DNA of 27,695 nt, taken from Pelargonium nanum. Its lineage: Eukaryota; Streptophyta; Magnoliopsida; Geraniales; Geraniaceae. The stretch covers positions 1 through 27,695 of the forward strand of contig JAYMTF010000972.1 of assembly GCA_036897485.1 (NCBI GenBank), given 5' to 3'. The position numbers were made by a program, and so were the translations under genes. The notes beneath the pieces were generated by a model. That model was not told the origin of the DNA. It saw nothing but the letters and a program-made list of their open reading frames with translations, and did not search any database. Shown here in pieces: positions 19,536 through 27,695 of the stretch. How positions within the stretch are numbered: the stretch's first letter is position 1; each line of letters opens with the position of its first letter.

Positions 19536-21679
19536 ATGGCGTCTTCTCTCGCAGTCGCTCTCAGGAGGGTCGCTTCCTCTTCCTCGCCCAGCTCCTTCTT
19601 CCTCTCGGTTCGTCCATGCTCATCTGCGTCTCGACTCTTCAACACCAATGCCGTTCGCGACTTCGACGACGACCTCTCTAACCGCCGCGCCGATCTCTTC
19701 TCAGGTAGTTTTAATCGTATTTGGATGTATACTTTGTTTGGATTTATGAGTTATGGAGTCTTGGAATATTTGATGTTTTGATATTTAGGGTCTAGTGTTT
19801 AGATTTTGGTGGTTCGGAATTCTGATTTTGGATTTAGGGGTTGGGGTGTGAAGTTTAGGAGTTTGGTGTTTACCCATTCCAGCTTCATTTTCTGAGTAAC
19901 CAAACAGCTGATTTAAGCTATATACATCATTTTAAACATAATTTTGTTTGATTCGAGAATTGCGATTTAGCTAATGTTCTTGGTGACCAAACATGTATTG
20001 AAATGACTGTGATTTTGTTGAGTTTGGGTTTCGTGATCTATCCAAGTTTCCTATTGACCAAACTAAGGTTCCAGATTTATGCTACTCTTTTGGTTTTCAG
20101 ATATGTTTGAATTGTTCAATGATTGGCTTTTTTCAGATGATTTGAGTGAATTGTGATTTAGCCAATTTTGGTAGTGCAAACAGAGGTTTTAGATTTAGTT
20201 TACTATATTGGTTTTCAGGTGTGTTTGGATTGTTCAGTGACTTGGCAATTGTAGAATCTTTTTTTTTTGTCCGGGTGGTCAAGCAAGGATTGACACTGTT
20301 TATCTCTTGGTATTCAGATGATTTTGTTTAGATTGAGAATTGGGATTTAGCTTATTTTTTGCTGTGCCAAACAGATGTTTTATATTTATACTACTGTTTA
20401 TGTTTTCAGATGTTGTTTATTGTCCAATGATTTGGCCATTTCAGTCTCTCTTTTTCCGGGTAACCAAACAAGGATTGACATTGTTTACCTCTTGGTTTTC
20501 AGATGATTTTGTTTTGTTTGACAATTGGGATTTAGCCCATTTTCGTAGTGACCAAACAAAGGTTTAGATTTATGTTACTCTTTCAGTTTTCAGGCGTGTT
20601 TGAATTCTTCAATGACTCGGCTATTTTAGTCCTTTTTAACCAAAGAAGGATTGCCATTGTTTATCTCTTGATTTTCAGATTATTTAGTTAAGTTTGGTTG
20701 TTGGGATCTAGCCAATTCAACTAGTGATCAAGTAATGTTTTAGATTTATTTTGCTCTTTCGCTTTCGGATGTGTGTGAACTGTTCAATGAACCGGCTATT
20801 ATAGTCTCTTTGTCCTAGTAACCAAATGAGAATCGACACTGTATACCTCTTGGTTTTCAGATGATTTTGTTGAGTTTTGTATTGGGATCTAACTAATTTT
20901 CTTAGTGACCAAACAAAGGTTTTAGATTTATGTTGCTAATACGGTTTTCGGATGTGTTTTTAAGACTTGGCCATCTTCGGCCAAACGAGGAATGACACTG
21001 TTTACCGATTGGTTTTCAGATGATTTAGTTGAGTTTGGGAATTGGGATTTAGCCATTATGCTGGTTGGTCAAACAGAGGATTAACATTAATATTATCATT
21101 TTGCTTTTCACTTGTGTTCGATTTGATCCATGATTTAACCATTTGGTCTCATTTTTAGAGTAAACAAAGAAGGAATTTACACTATTTAACTTCTGATTTT
21201 CAGATGTGTCGAACCCGATCCCACCAACTCACAACCTAAACCTTATGGGAGCACGTGGTTGGGGCGCCAAAGAGACAGAGGAAGGCCAGCAACTCCGCCT
21301 TGACATGCCGGGACTCGGCATGTCACGCTCAGGTGCCTTTCGTGCAACAACGCCTAACCTTAATCGTTATCAGAATCTCAATCGTAATCTTGATCGTAGT
21401 TCTTCTGATGCTGCTTGGTTCAGTGATCAGTACTATTCTGAATTAGCTTATGATGATATCAATCTTCGTGCATATCTTAGCACTGTTCAAGAACCCAGTC
21501 CCAAGAAAAAATCCTGGGGCCTTCGTCTAGGTGGGTCTTTTATCTATCGTTTTCCAAAAAGAACAGTAATTCATTTATTTTATGCCCGTCCAAACCGTCA
21601 AAACAGGGCACAACTAATTAGACAAAAGGGCAGACAACAGAGATTCACAAGAATGAGTAGAAATTTACAAAATCAGTAG
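19536..21679 (+). CDS. chimeric gene: mitochondrial sHSP presequence fused to uS3m-like (RPS3 N-terminal) region
   Basis: Exons 19536-19704 and 21204-21679 join in phase (G|AT) to give 214 residues. Residues 1-95 match the sHSP encoded at 23619. These comprise an Arg/Ser-rich mitochondrial presequence (RLF|N at 33-36 fits an R-x-F type cleavage site) and a shortened link, with 51 bp of exon 1 deleted relative to the sHSP. A stub of the alpha-crystallin domain follows (GWGAKETEEG to DMPGLG). From M96 (base 21320) the sequence changes. RSSSDAAWFSDQYYSEL, DDINLRAYL, WGLRLGGSF and RFPKRTVIHLFYAR resemble the N terminus of plant mitochondrial ribosomal protein S3 (recalled: NRSSDSSWFSDYYYGKL, NLRSYF, GFRLG, FPKRTFIHFF). 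The tail is basic and ends at a TAG. The KH and C-terminal parts of S3 are absent. Probable site of action is the mitochondrial small ribosomal subunit (inference). The frame is open throughout, which argues against a pseudogene. The S3 assignment is from memory, without alignment. Confidence 0.75.
19945..21203 (+). repeat. tandem repeats of about 180 bp filling the chimera intron
   Basis: The intron (19705-21203) consists largely of units with the phrases TTTTCAGATGATTTTGTT, ATTGGGATTTAGCC, GTGACCAAACA.AGGTTTTAGA and AAGGATTGACACTGTTTACC. Unit boundaries taken at CAG|AT fall at about 20136, 20317, 20502, 20678, 20860, 21019 and the true acceptor 21203, giving steps of 181, 185, 176, 182, 159 and 184. 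Each unit therefore carries a copy of the real 3' splice site. Related but less regular units (GAGTAACCAAACAAGGATTGAC) occur in the sHSP intron at 23839-24932, so the array predates the gene duplication. Confidence 0.85.
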
Positions 21680-21779
21680 TCAATTAGAGCACCCGAAGGT
21701 AGCAAGCTGAAAGGCAACCAAGAGTGTGCTCGGAAGTACACTCATATCTTGTATTTTGAAATTCTTTTGGTTTTTGTTG

Positions 21780-22345
21780 TAGTTGGGACATGATGTCGGG
21801 CCTTCTGTTACTTTCCATTACCAGTTTATCAAGCTCTAACTTTTACCCGGTTCTTGGTTTTGATGCAATAATACAAGTATATGTTTGTTTTGCTTGTATA
21901 TGATAGAACATTTGAAAATGACAAATCTTTTTGCAGTGAAATATGTAGATTTGGTGCAATGAAAATGGCAATCTTTTGTTGCTGTTGGGACATGATTATA
22001 GGTCCTACTTTCACATTTTATCTGGTTCTTGGTTTTGATACATAATACCATAGCTTGCAATGGGTGTGGTTTTGGACCGGACGTCGGGTTTAGATATCCA
22101 ACCTGGAAATTGTTTGTTTGGCTTTATTTTGTGCAGCTTCAACTCACAACAATGCGGGTCGGGTTTCAGGCTTGTTTCTGTTGTTGTTTGGTCATGATGT
22201 TAGCCCTTTTGTTATTTCCATTACTTGGAGTTTCAGTTTTTACCTGCCTCTTTGATTTTGATACATCAATAAATATATTTGTTTTCCTTGTATATGAGAC
22301 CATTTGGAAATAGCAAATCTTGTCACTGTGATATGATATGTGTAG
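21780..22345 (+). repeat. threefold diverged repeat in the chimera 3' flank
   Basis: Unit 21780-21960 (GTTGGGACATGATGTCGGGC, TTCTTGGTTTTGATGCAATA, GCTTGTATATGATAGAACAT) recurs in part at about 21983-22052 (GTTGGGACATGATTATAGG, GGTTCTTGGTTTTGATACAT). It recurs again at about 22185-22345 (GGTCATGATGTTAGCCC, TTTGATTTTGATACATCAAT, CCTTGTATATGAGACCAT). The sHSP gene 3' flank shows nothing similar, so this sequence probably came with the S3-like segment or expanded after fusion. Confidence 0.65.
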
Positions 22346-22369
22346 GTAGGTTTGATAGAGGTGTCAAAT

Positions 22370-22520
22370 GTGCCATCGGGTCGGGCAAAAAATGCACGTA
22401 TGGTCGTTGGCTTTTTGCCGGTTTGGTATCAGTCTAAGGTCTAGACGGGCTGGGCCAAAAGAAGCTGACATGTGTAACGGGTTACTTTTGTCAACTTGAG
22501 GTTAGACATGAACACGATCT
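22370..22520. repeat. GGGTCGGGC-type dispersed repeat fragment
   Basis: AGAGGTGTCAAATGTGCCAT is followed by GGGTCGGGC and, further on, GACGGGCTGGGCC. This is the start-like composition of decayed hAT-type elements also seen at 18311-19080. No coding content. Confidence 0.35.
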
Positions 22521-22667
22521 AATTATCAAAAGGATTTGAGTTACTTGATATGAATTAACACATACCCGACTAATTCTAAGATGATTCATATATATGATGA
22601 TAAACAAAATGAATATAAGTACATAATGATAAATAAAAATACATTATTTCCCAAGAAGTTAAAAAAT

Positions 22668-22739
22668 TGTGGCTGCTGGGATTCGAGCCCAGGTCTCCAC
22701 GGCCACAACGTGGAATTCTCACCACTAAACTACAGCCAC
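22668..22739 (-). tRNA. trnH-GUG: tRNA-His (GTG)
   Basis: Read on the minus strand, the acceptor stem GTGGCTG pairs perfectly with CAGCCAC. The anticodon stem CCACG/CGTGG encloses the loop TTGTGGC with anticodon GTG. The T arm holds GGTTCGA-like GGCTCGAATCC, and the discriminator is A. A run of six T (22661-22666 on the plus strand as A) follows directly as polymerase III terminator. A CAA motif lies a few bases upstream, as usual in plant tRNA genes. The D and T arms serve as internal A and B boxes. It is intronless, and CCA is not encoded. The match to plant nuclear tRNA-His is near perfect from memory. Confidence 0.97.
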
Positions 22740-22775
22740 TTTTGTCTTCTAGTACATTCTAAGTTGGCTTATATT

Positions 22776-22913
22776 CAAGTTATTTTAAATTGAGTTCAGT
22801 TTTACCTATAAAAAGTGCGAATTCATACAAATTTATTATCTATCCAAGTTATTTTAAATTGGGTTCAGTTTTATTTATAAGAAGTGCGAATTCATACAAA
22901 TTTATTATCTATC
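22776..22913. repeat. direct tandem duplication of 69 bp
   Basis: Unit 1 (22776-22844) and unit 2 (22845-22913) both start CAAGTTATTTTAAATTG and end AAATTTATTATCTATC, differing at only a few bases. The pair lies just upstream of the tRNA-His gene on its strand. A recent local duplication, no coding role seen. Confidence 0.9.
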
Positions 22914-22919
22914 CCACAA

Positions 22920-23380
22920 TTGTTCATGAAATGGTCAACTTGAACCTGACTCGAAAATTAGCCAAGTTTATTTTATGTGAAAATCATTAATTTACGTCCA
23001 AATTACTGATTATAAAATATATCATAACAAACTGAGTACCTATGTCTTTTTTTATTTGCTTGTGACATTGAGTCTGTGTACCTATAGAATTATGAGCCAG
23101 TCTATTGGTAAAATATTGTACAAACGAAGAATGTGAGCCGACAAATTAACCATAAGCATAACCAGTTCCAGTTAAGAGGTCGGTCCTCTTATCTCTTAGT
23201 CGTGGAGACACGAACATCGGCCAAAGCATATGATTCAATCTTTACATCAAGTCATTCTTTTTTTCTTTTTTTCTCCAAGTCATAGCCTCTCTTATGGCAT
23301 GATTAAAATAATTTACCATTAATTTTTTCCTCATTATGCAAAATAAATAAATAACATTTTCTCTCTCACATTTCTCTCCA
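22920..23380. other. AT-rich spacer upstream of the sHSP gene
   Basis: There is a polypyrimidine stretch (about 23255-23285) and otherwise AT-rich unique-looking sequence. No gene or RNA is seen. Confidence 0.45.
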
Positions 23381-23392
23381 TTTTCTCGGGAA

Positions 23393-23510
23393 CCAATCAA
23401 AGAAAAGAAATAAATTGCGACAAAAAATGCATATATTCTAGAACTTTCTCTCTCAAATCACACTCTCTACTTTCTAGTCCCTTCCACACTCTTCTTTCCT
23501 CCCTATAAAT
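23393..23510 (+). promoter_or_regulatory. heat-shock promoter: perfect HSE and TATA box
   Basis: TTCTAGAACTTTC at 23436-23448 is three contiguous inverted heat-shock factor units (TTCnnGAAnnTTC), the classic HSF trimer site. TATAAAT is at 23504-23510, and a CCAAT motif lies near 23393. This puts the start of transcription near 23535 and leaves a 5' UTR of about 85 bases. The arrangement fits strong heat induction of the gene that follows. Confidence 0.88.
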
Positions 23511-23618
23511 ACACACTCCTGTAGCTCACTCCCCTACCAAACAGTCCTGATATTTACACAAATACCACTCCTGAACCATCCGATTTCGTGATCTCCAAGC
23601 TTCGATTCTCGAACAACA

Positions 23619-25357
23619 ATGGCGTCTTCTCTCGCAGTCGCTCTCAGGAGGCTCGCTTCCTCTTCCTCTCCCAGCTCCTTCCTCCGCACGGTTCGTTCTT
23701 CCTCTTCTGCGTCTCGACTCTTCAACACCAACGCCATGCGCGACTTCGGCGACGACGATCGCGACGAGAACGGCGAGCTTGACGTCGTTCGCCGCCGTGG
23801 TCGTGACCTCTCTAACCGCCGCGCCGATCTCTTCTCAGGTAGTTGTTATCTTTATTCCTTGCTGATGTGATTATATGAACTGTCTGTTTCGTACTCTGTT
23901 GATTGATGTCTGATAGCTAGATCGTGGTGAGAAAACAGATGATTGAGGTTTTTGTTATGATTCTGGCTTCAGATGTGTTTGAACTTTGAACCGTTGAGTG
24001 ATTTAGGCATTTTAGTTTCATTTTCTGAGTAACCAAACAAGGATTGACGCCATTTACCTCTTGCTTTCCGTCTGATTTAGCCATTTGAGATTCGTTTTTT
24101 CTGAGTATCAAAACCAGAATCGGTACTATTACGGATTACGTATTGTGTTTTTGTATATTTTTGTTTGTTGAGTTGGGTAATTGAGCTTTATCAGTGTTCT
24201 GACTGAACAAATTGAGAGATTAACAACATTTTCTTACCGATTACATTGTGTTTGTTTCGTTTTTTTAACTGTTCAATGATTTAGCCATTTTGGTTTCATT
24301 TTTGGAGTAACCAAACAAGAATTGACTCTGTTTACCACTTGCTTTTTGTAATATTTGGTTTGTTATTTTCTCACTGACCAAACAGAGGACCAATATCTTT
24401 GCTACTCTTTCAATTTTACATGTGTTTGAATTCTTTGATGGATTAGCTATTTTACTTTCATTTTCTCAGTAATCAAACAAGCATTGACACAGTTTTACCT
24501 CTTGCCTTTCATATGATATTGTTTATTAAGTTTATAGAAGTAACAGACGATTTACACAATGCTTCCGTTTTGGTGTTCACACATATCTGATTTTATCCAT
24601 TGTTACACCATTTTCCGAGTAACCAAACAACTATTGAAACTATACATCTCTTACAATTTTGTTTGTTCAGTAGGAGTTTGCTTTTTGACGGATTTTCTAG
24701 CTATGAAACAGACTATTAAGACCATTTCTTCCATTTTATTTCTGATTCGATCCATTGATTCGCCATTTTACTGTCATTTTCCATGTAACCAAACAGGGAT
24801 TGAAACTTTTTTAAATGATTTGTTTGTTTAGCTTTAGAATTTTGGTTTTCTTGTGATTTTGTTTGTAAATTTAGGAATTAGACAAAGAACTGGTTTTAAC
24901 TGTTTCGCCATTTTACATTTTTGGTTTCTCAGACGTTTTCGACCCATTTTCTTCGACTCGGAGCCTGAGCCAGGTCCTGAACCTCATGGACCAGCTCTCC
25001 GACAACCCGATCCTGTCCCCGTCACGCGGCCTCGGAGCTGGTCTCCGCCCGTGTGGCTGGGACGCGAAAGAAACCGAGGAAGGCCTGCAGCTCCGGCTAG
25101 ACATGCCGGGGCTGGGCAAGGAGGATGTGAAGGTGAGTGTGGAGCAGAACACGCTGGTGATCAAAGGAGAGAGTGGCAAAGACGAAGAAAACGGCGAGGA
25201 GGGTGGCCGGAGGTACAGCAGCCGGACCGAGTTGCCGGAGAAGGCTTACCGGACGGACAAGATCAGGGCGGAGATGAAGAATGGTGTGCTGAGGGTGGTG
25301 GTGCCGAAGGTGAAGGAGGAGGAGAGGAGAGATGTGTTTCATGTGAATGTTGAGTAG
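23619..25357 (+). CDS. HSP23: mitochondrial small heat-shock protein (HSP22/23 class), two exons
   Basis: This is an ATP-independent chaperone of the mitochondrial matrix that binds unfolding proteins under heat. Exons 23619-23838 and 24933-25357 join in phase (G|AC) to 645 nt, 214 residues, normal for the family. The presequence is rich in Arg and Ser and lacks acidic residues up to SRLFNTNAM, with a likely R-L-F cleavage site at 33-35. A central linker ([20 protein letters not shown], then NRRADLFS) leads into the alpha-crystallin domain. The domain begins [20 protein letters not shown], carries LVIKGES, and holds the consensus GVLRVVVPK near the C terminus. The short tail is rich in charged residues and ends HVNVE. 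A single intron in the presequence/linker is usual for plant mitochondrial sHSPs. It is the parent or sister of the chimera at 19536. A perfect heat-shock element lies upstream. Confidence 0.95.
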
Positions 25358-26350
25358 AGGGAAGCAATTTGAATTTGGTGGGTTCTTTGGGTTTTGAATT
25401 GCAATAACAGAATTTGGCGCCTGTTTTTTTGTTTCAAATCTAGAGATTTGGAAGTTTTAGTTTTGGATTTTGCTGTCAAAACTCAAAACTGTTTTGATGT
25501 GAAGAATAGAGAAAAATGATATTGGGTCAATTTGTATAAAAAAGTTTTTATAGACTCTAAATTCGAAAGACATTTTAAAGGCTCAGACACAGTGGAGCTA
25601 GTTTGAACAGAAACTAACAATTATGACTATTTATGCTGTATAATTTAGAGTTTTAAGTAACTGACACATTATCTTAGAAGTGACTTGAACACGAGACTTT
25701 ACATGTAGAATGGGAGCGTTAAATCACCTGGCATATTTCAATCATCCTAGACATAACTCGAAAACGTGATCTCATGTATGAAATCTGAGTGACTCATTAT
25801 TCAACCATTTGGGCCGGTGAAGTTTTTGTACATGTGTCAGTCCACGTGGGCTCCAAGCCCATTAGGCTCTCAATTTGGGCCGTACGATTGCTTTTATCTC
25901 TCTCATCATTAATGTCCCGCAATTTACACCGGTGATTGAGCTCACGGCCCATTCATTGAGTTTTACAAGTGATTTGTACCATTTTTATGGTGCAAATGAT
26001 GAAGATCAAATCGTAGCCGTTCGATATGATCATCGTGTTCAATCTCTGCTATCTTTTCATATTTACTATGACAATGTTATTAGTTTGATACTTTGATATT
26101 AGTATATTACAACGTGAATTGAAACATTGTTTTTCTCATTGTTTTGACTTCAGTGTTTGGAAGTGTAAATCCAATAATGCCCTGTTTTAAAAACTGTCCT
26201 ATGGAAGGACACCAAAAGGTCCTATTCTTGTGACCATTTGTAATGAAGATACTCTACTAGTGGGTCCATGAAAATTCTACACTTTTAACATTCAAAATAT
26301 CAAAATTTTAAGTACTCAACTATTACTTTAACAAACAAAAGACTAAGGCT
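25358..26350. other. sHSP 3' UTR and spacer
   Basis: The 3' UTR follows the TAG at 25355-25357. At 25805-25880 there is a cluster of TTGGGCCG, GTGGGCTCC, AAGCCCATTA and TTGGGCCG motifs like those upstream of COG7, but no gene is seen next to it. The remainder is AT-rich with no gene recognised. Confidence 0.45.
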
Positions 26351-26353
26351 AAG

Positions 26354-26627
26354 TATAGATGTTTAATTATTTTCATGATTTTTTGTGGTAAAATAAGGAT
26401 GACCCTTTATGTACATTATTTTTTATGACAGTAACAATTTACATTATATTATTGAAGCATTTATTGATTCACCTAGCTAATATAGATGTTTAATTTTTCT
26501 TTTGGGTTGTAAAATGTGGTAAAATAAAAATGACCCTTAATGTACTTTTTTTGTTGTTGAAATAATTGACTGTAACAATAACATTTTATACTATATTTTT
26601 GGAATATTGATTGATGTACCTAGCTAG
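26354..26627. repeat. diverged direct tandem repeat (127 and 147 bp)
   Basis: Both units start TATAGATGTTTAATT, share GTGGTAAAATAA..ATGACCCTT..ATGTAC and CAGTAACAA/CTGTAACAA, and end in ATTGATT(C/G)A..ACCTAGCTA. Unit 1 is 26354-26480 and unit 2 is 26481-26627. Non-coding. Confidence 0.8.
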
Positions 26628-26629
26628 AC

Positions 26630-27180
26630 AAGGCCTTCAATTCTAGATACAAGTCTTAATTGAATACACATAAATGAATTCAGTAATTCACCAAATAGGA
26701 AGGTAATGTCATGAAGAACACGCATAACCAAAAATTGCCCATTAAGATGGTTTGGCTGGTACAATGTCCAACCACTACACCCAAGTACATATTAAATACT
26801 TGTTGTAACCTATCAATTACACCATAAATTTCCCCATAAAAACTACATTCTTCAAGCATAGTTCAAAATATAGAAACAAATTATGAAATAAATTTATTTA
26901 GTTTTTGTTTGAGTAATAAATTTAGATTTATTTCATATGTGCTTGACTAAATTTCAGCTCATTTTATTCATGTAATCATGTGATTTGATTTACTTATTTT
27001 ACTTTAGCCTACATCATATCATACTTTCATTTGTTACTTTGGCTTCTTTATTATAAACCAAACAAATTTTGAACGATAATGCGCAATTATTAAAGAAAAG
27101 TAGAAAATGAAATATACAACACTAACTAATTTATAAGGATAATTGTACATACACACTGCGAACTATTTTATTTTACTTTT
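26630..27180. other. AT-rich spacer upstream of the EXORDIUM-like gene
   Basis: No reading frames, RNA genes or strong repeats are seen. It is probably distal promoter sequence of the gene starting at 27528. Confidence 0.4.
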
Positions 27181-27192
27181 TTATAAGCAATC

Positions 27193-27298
27193 GTACTATA
27201 CACCCTGTGAACTTGTCACTTAAAGCAAAAATTTGACGCCTATAAATTTTACCCAACCCAATCCGCTTATTCTAAGTGACAAGTTCATAAAGTGTACG
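27193..27298. mobile_element. inverted-repeat element about 230 bp upstream of the EXORDIUM-like gene
   Basis: The arm 27193-27222 (CCCTGTGAACTTGTCACTTA) is mirrored at 27273-27298 (TAAGTGACAAGTTCATAAAG). A perfect core of about 13 bp is extended imperfectly, with about 50 bp between arms. MITE-like, no coding capacity. A related half-arm (ACACACTGCGAAC) lies at about 27151-27163. Confidence 0.6.
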
Positions 27299-27438
27299 TC
27301 CAATTATAAAAAAAAATAGAAAATGAAATATGCAGCACCTCCTTTATTTTTCTCGAATAAGAAGCAAAACACTTCATCTAAGAAGAGTTTAAAATATACT
27401 TACCTTAAACTTGAAAAATATCCTCACTCTCAAGTTTC

Positions 27439-27446
27439 TATATATA
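27439..27446 (+). promoter_or_regulatory. TATA box of the EXORDIUM-like gene
   Basis: TATATATA at 27439-27446 is followed by a pyrimidine-rich leader (TCTCTACACTCTCTACTCC, about 27481-27499) and the ATG at 27528. This gives a 5' UTR of roughly 55 bases if initiation occurs about 30 bases downstream. Confidence 0.75.
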
Positions 27447-27527
27447 GCAATTGAGCTACAAGAGCTTGCCATTTCAAGCTTCTCTACACTCTCTACTCCA
27501 CTTCACTTCTCAAACAAATCCGCTAAC

Positions 27528-27695
27528 ATGCACCGGTTCCCGCCGGCGCTTGTTAGCCTCCTCGCGGTCGCCACCATCCTCCTCTCCACCTCCCCCGCCG
27601 GCGCGTGGCGTCCATGGCCTCACCTCCGAAACACCACCGCCGCCACCGAGCTCGCCTACGGCGGCTCCAAGAAATTCGAAGGCTCCTCCGACCTC
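27528..27695 (+). CDS. EXL3: EXORDIUM-like protein (EXL3 type), 5' end only
   Basis: The window ends after 56 codons. Residues 1-26 are a signal peptide with hydrophobic core (LVSLLAVATILLS) and an AGA|W cleavage site, pointing to secretion to the cell wall/apoplast. WRPWPHL (from 27) and YGGSKKFEGSSDL (44-56) match the mature start of EXORDIUM-like 3/5 proteins. EXORDIUM family proteins are extracellular and linked to brassinosteroid-controlled or carbon-limited growth. The catalytic or binding function of the family is not established. The codons are GC-rich compared with neighbouring genes (many NNC/NNG), usual for intronless members. The start is fixed by the first ATG after the TATA box. 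Confidence 0.88.
   Translation, partial: MHRFPPALVSLLAVATILLSTSPAGAWRPWPHLRNTTAATELAYGGSKKFEGSSDL

Noticed and set aside
19536-21679. treating the 19536 locus as a simple sHSP pseudogene
   Set aside because: The frame stays open through a precise fusion, splice sites are intact, and the C-terminal segment resembles another protein family rather than decayed sHSP sequence.
21206-21679. an independent gene starting at 21206
   Set aside because: The codon there is GTG directly after a good 3' splice site, and the frame joins exon 1 at 19704 exactly as in the sHSP gene.
24853-25353. 166-codon plus-strand frame over sHSP exon 2
   Set aside because: A different frame from the alpha-crystallin domain; its Gly/Arg/Glu-rich composition is a shadow of the GC-rich exon.

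Overview
The window is nuclear DNA of a flowering plant, most likely a eudicot. The evidence is GT-AG introns, AT-rich spacers full of small inverted-repeat elements, plant-type snRNA promoters (USE plus TATA), telo-box and site II promoter motifs, a nuclear-type tRNA-His, and proteins that read like Arabidopsis LUC7A/B, COG7 (EYE), mitochondrial small heat-shock protein and EXORDIUM-like 3.

Layout. 1-3100: spacer with a first U5 snRNA gene (about 1665-1792, +) and a MITE-like element. 3333-7401 (+): seven-exon LUC7 gene, a U1 snRNP protein. 7402-10430: repeat-rich spacer. About 10616-10743 (+): second U5 snRNA gene, whose Sm-site/3' stem-loop block is tandemly duplicated, followed by a degenerate tandem repeat. 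18071-11928 (-): ten-exon COG7, a Golgi tethering-complex subunit. 18100-19440: COG7 upstream region and a diverged second copy of it. 19536-21679 (+): a chimeric gene. 22668-22739 (-): tRNA-His(GTG). 23619-25357 (+): intact mitochondrial small heat-shock protein gene. 27528 to the end (+): first 56 codons of an EXORDIUM-like gene.

The most notable locus is the chimera at 19536-21679. A duplicated copy of the neighbouring heat-shock gene supplies the 5' UTR end, the mitochondrial presequence, the intron and a stub of the alpha-crystallin domain. This is joined in frame to about 119 residues resembling the N-terminal part of plant mitochondrial ribosomal protein S3 (uS3m). Its promoter seems to be a copy of the COG7 upstream region, used in the opposite direction, in place of the heat-shock promoter. 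This looks like a captured organelle-type ribosomal gene that acquired a targeting signal from one neighbour and a promoter from another.

Two U5 snRNA genes flank a gene for a U1 snRNP protein, so the left third of the window holds spliceosome genes. COG7, the small heat-shock gene and the EXORDIUM-like gene occur in the same order as At5g51430, At5g51440 and At5g51550 in Arabidopsis (locus numbers from memory), suggesting conserved microsynteny. Exon boundaries were placed by hand from reading frame, GT-AG sites and recalled family sequences. No alignments or searches were run.
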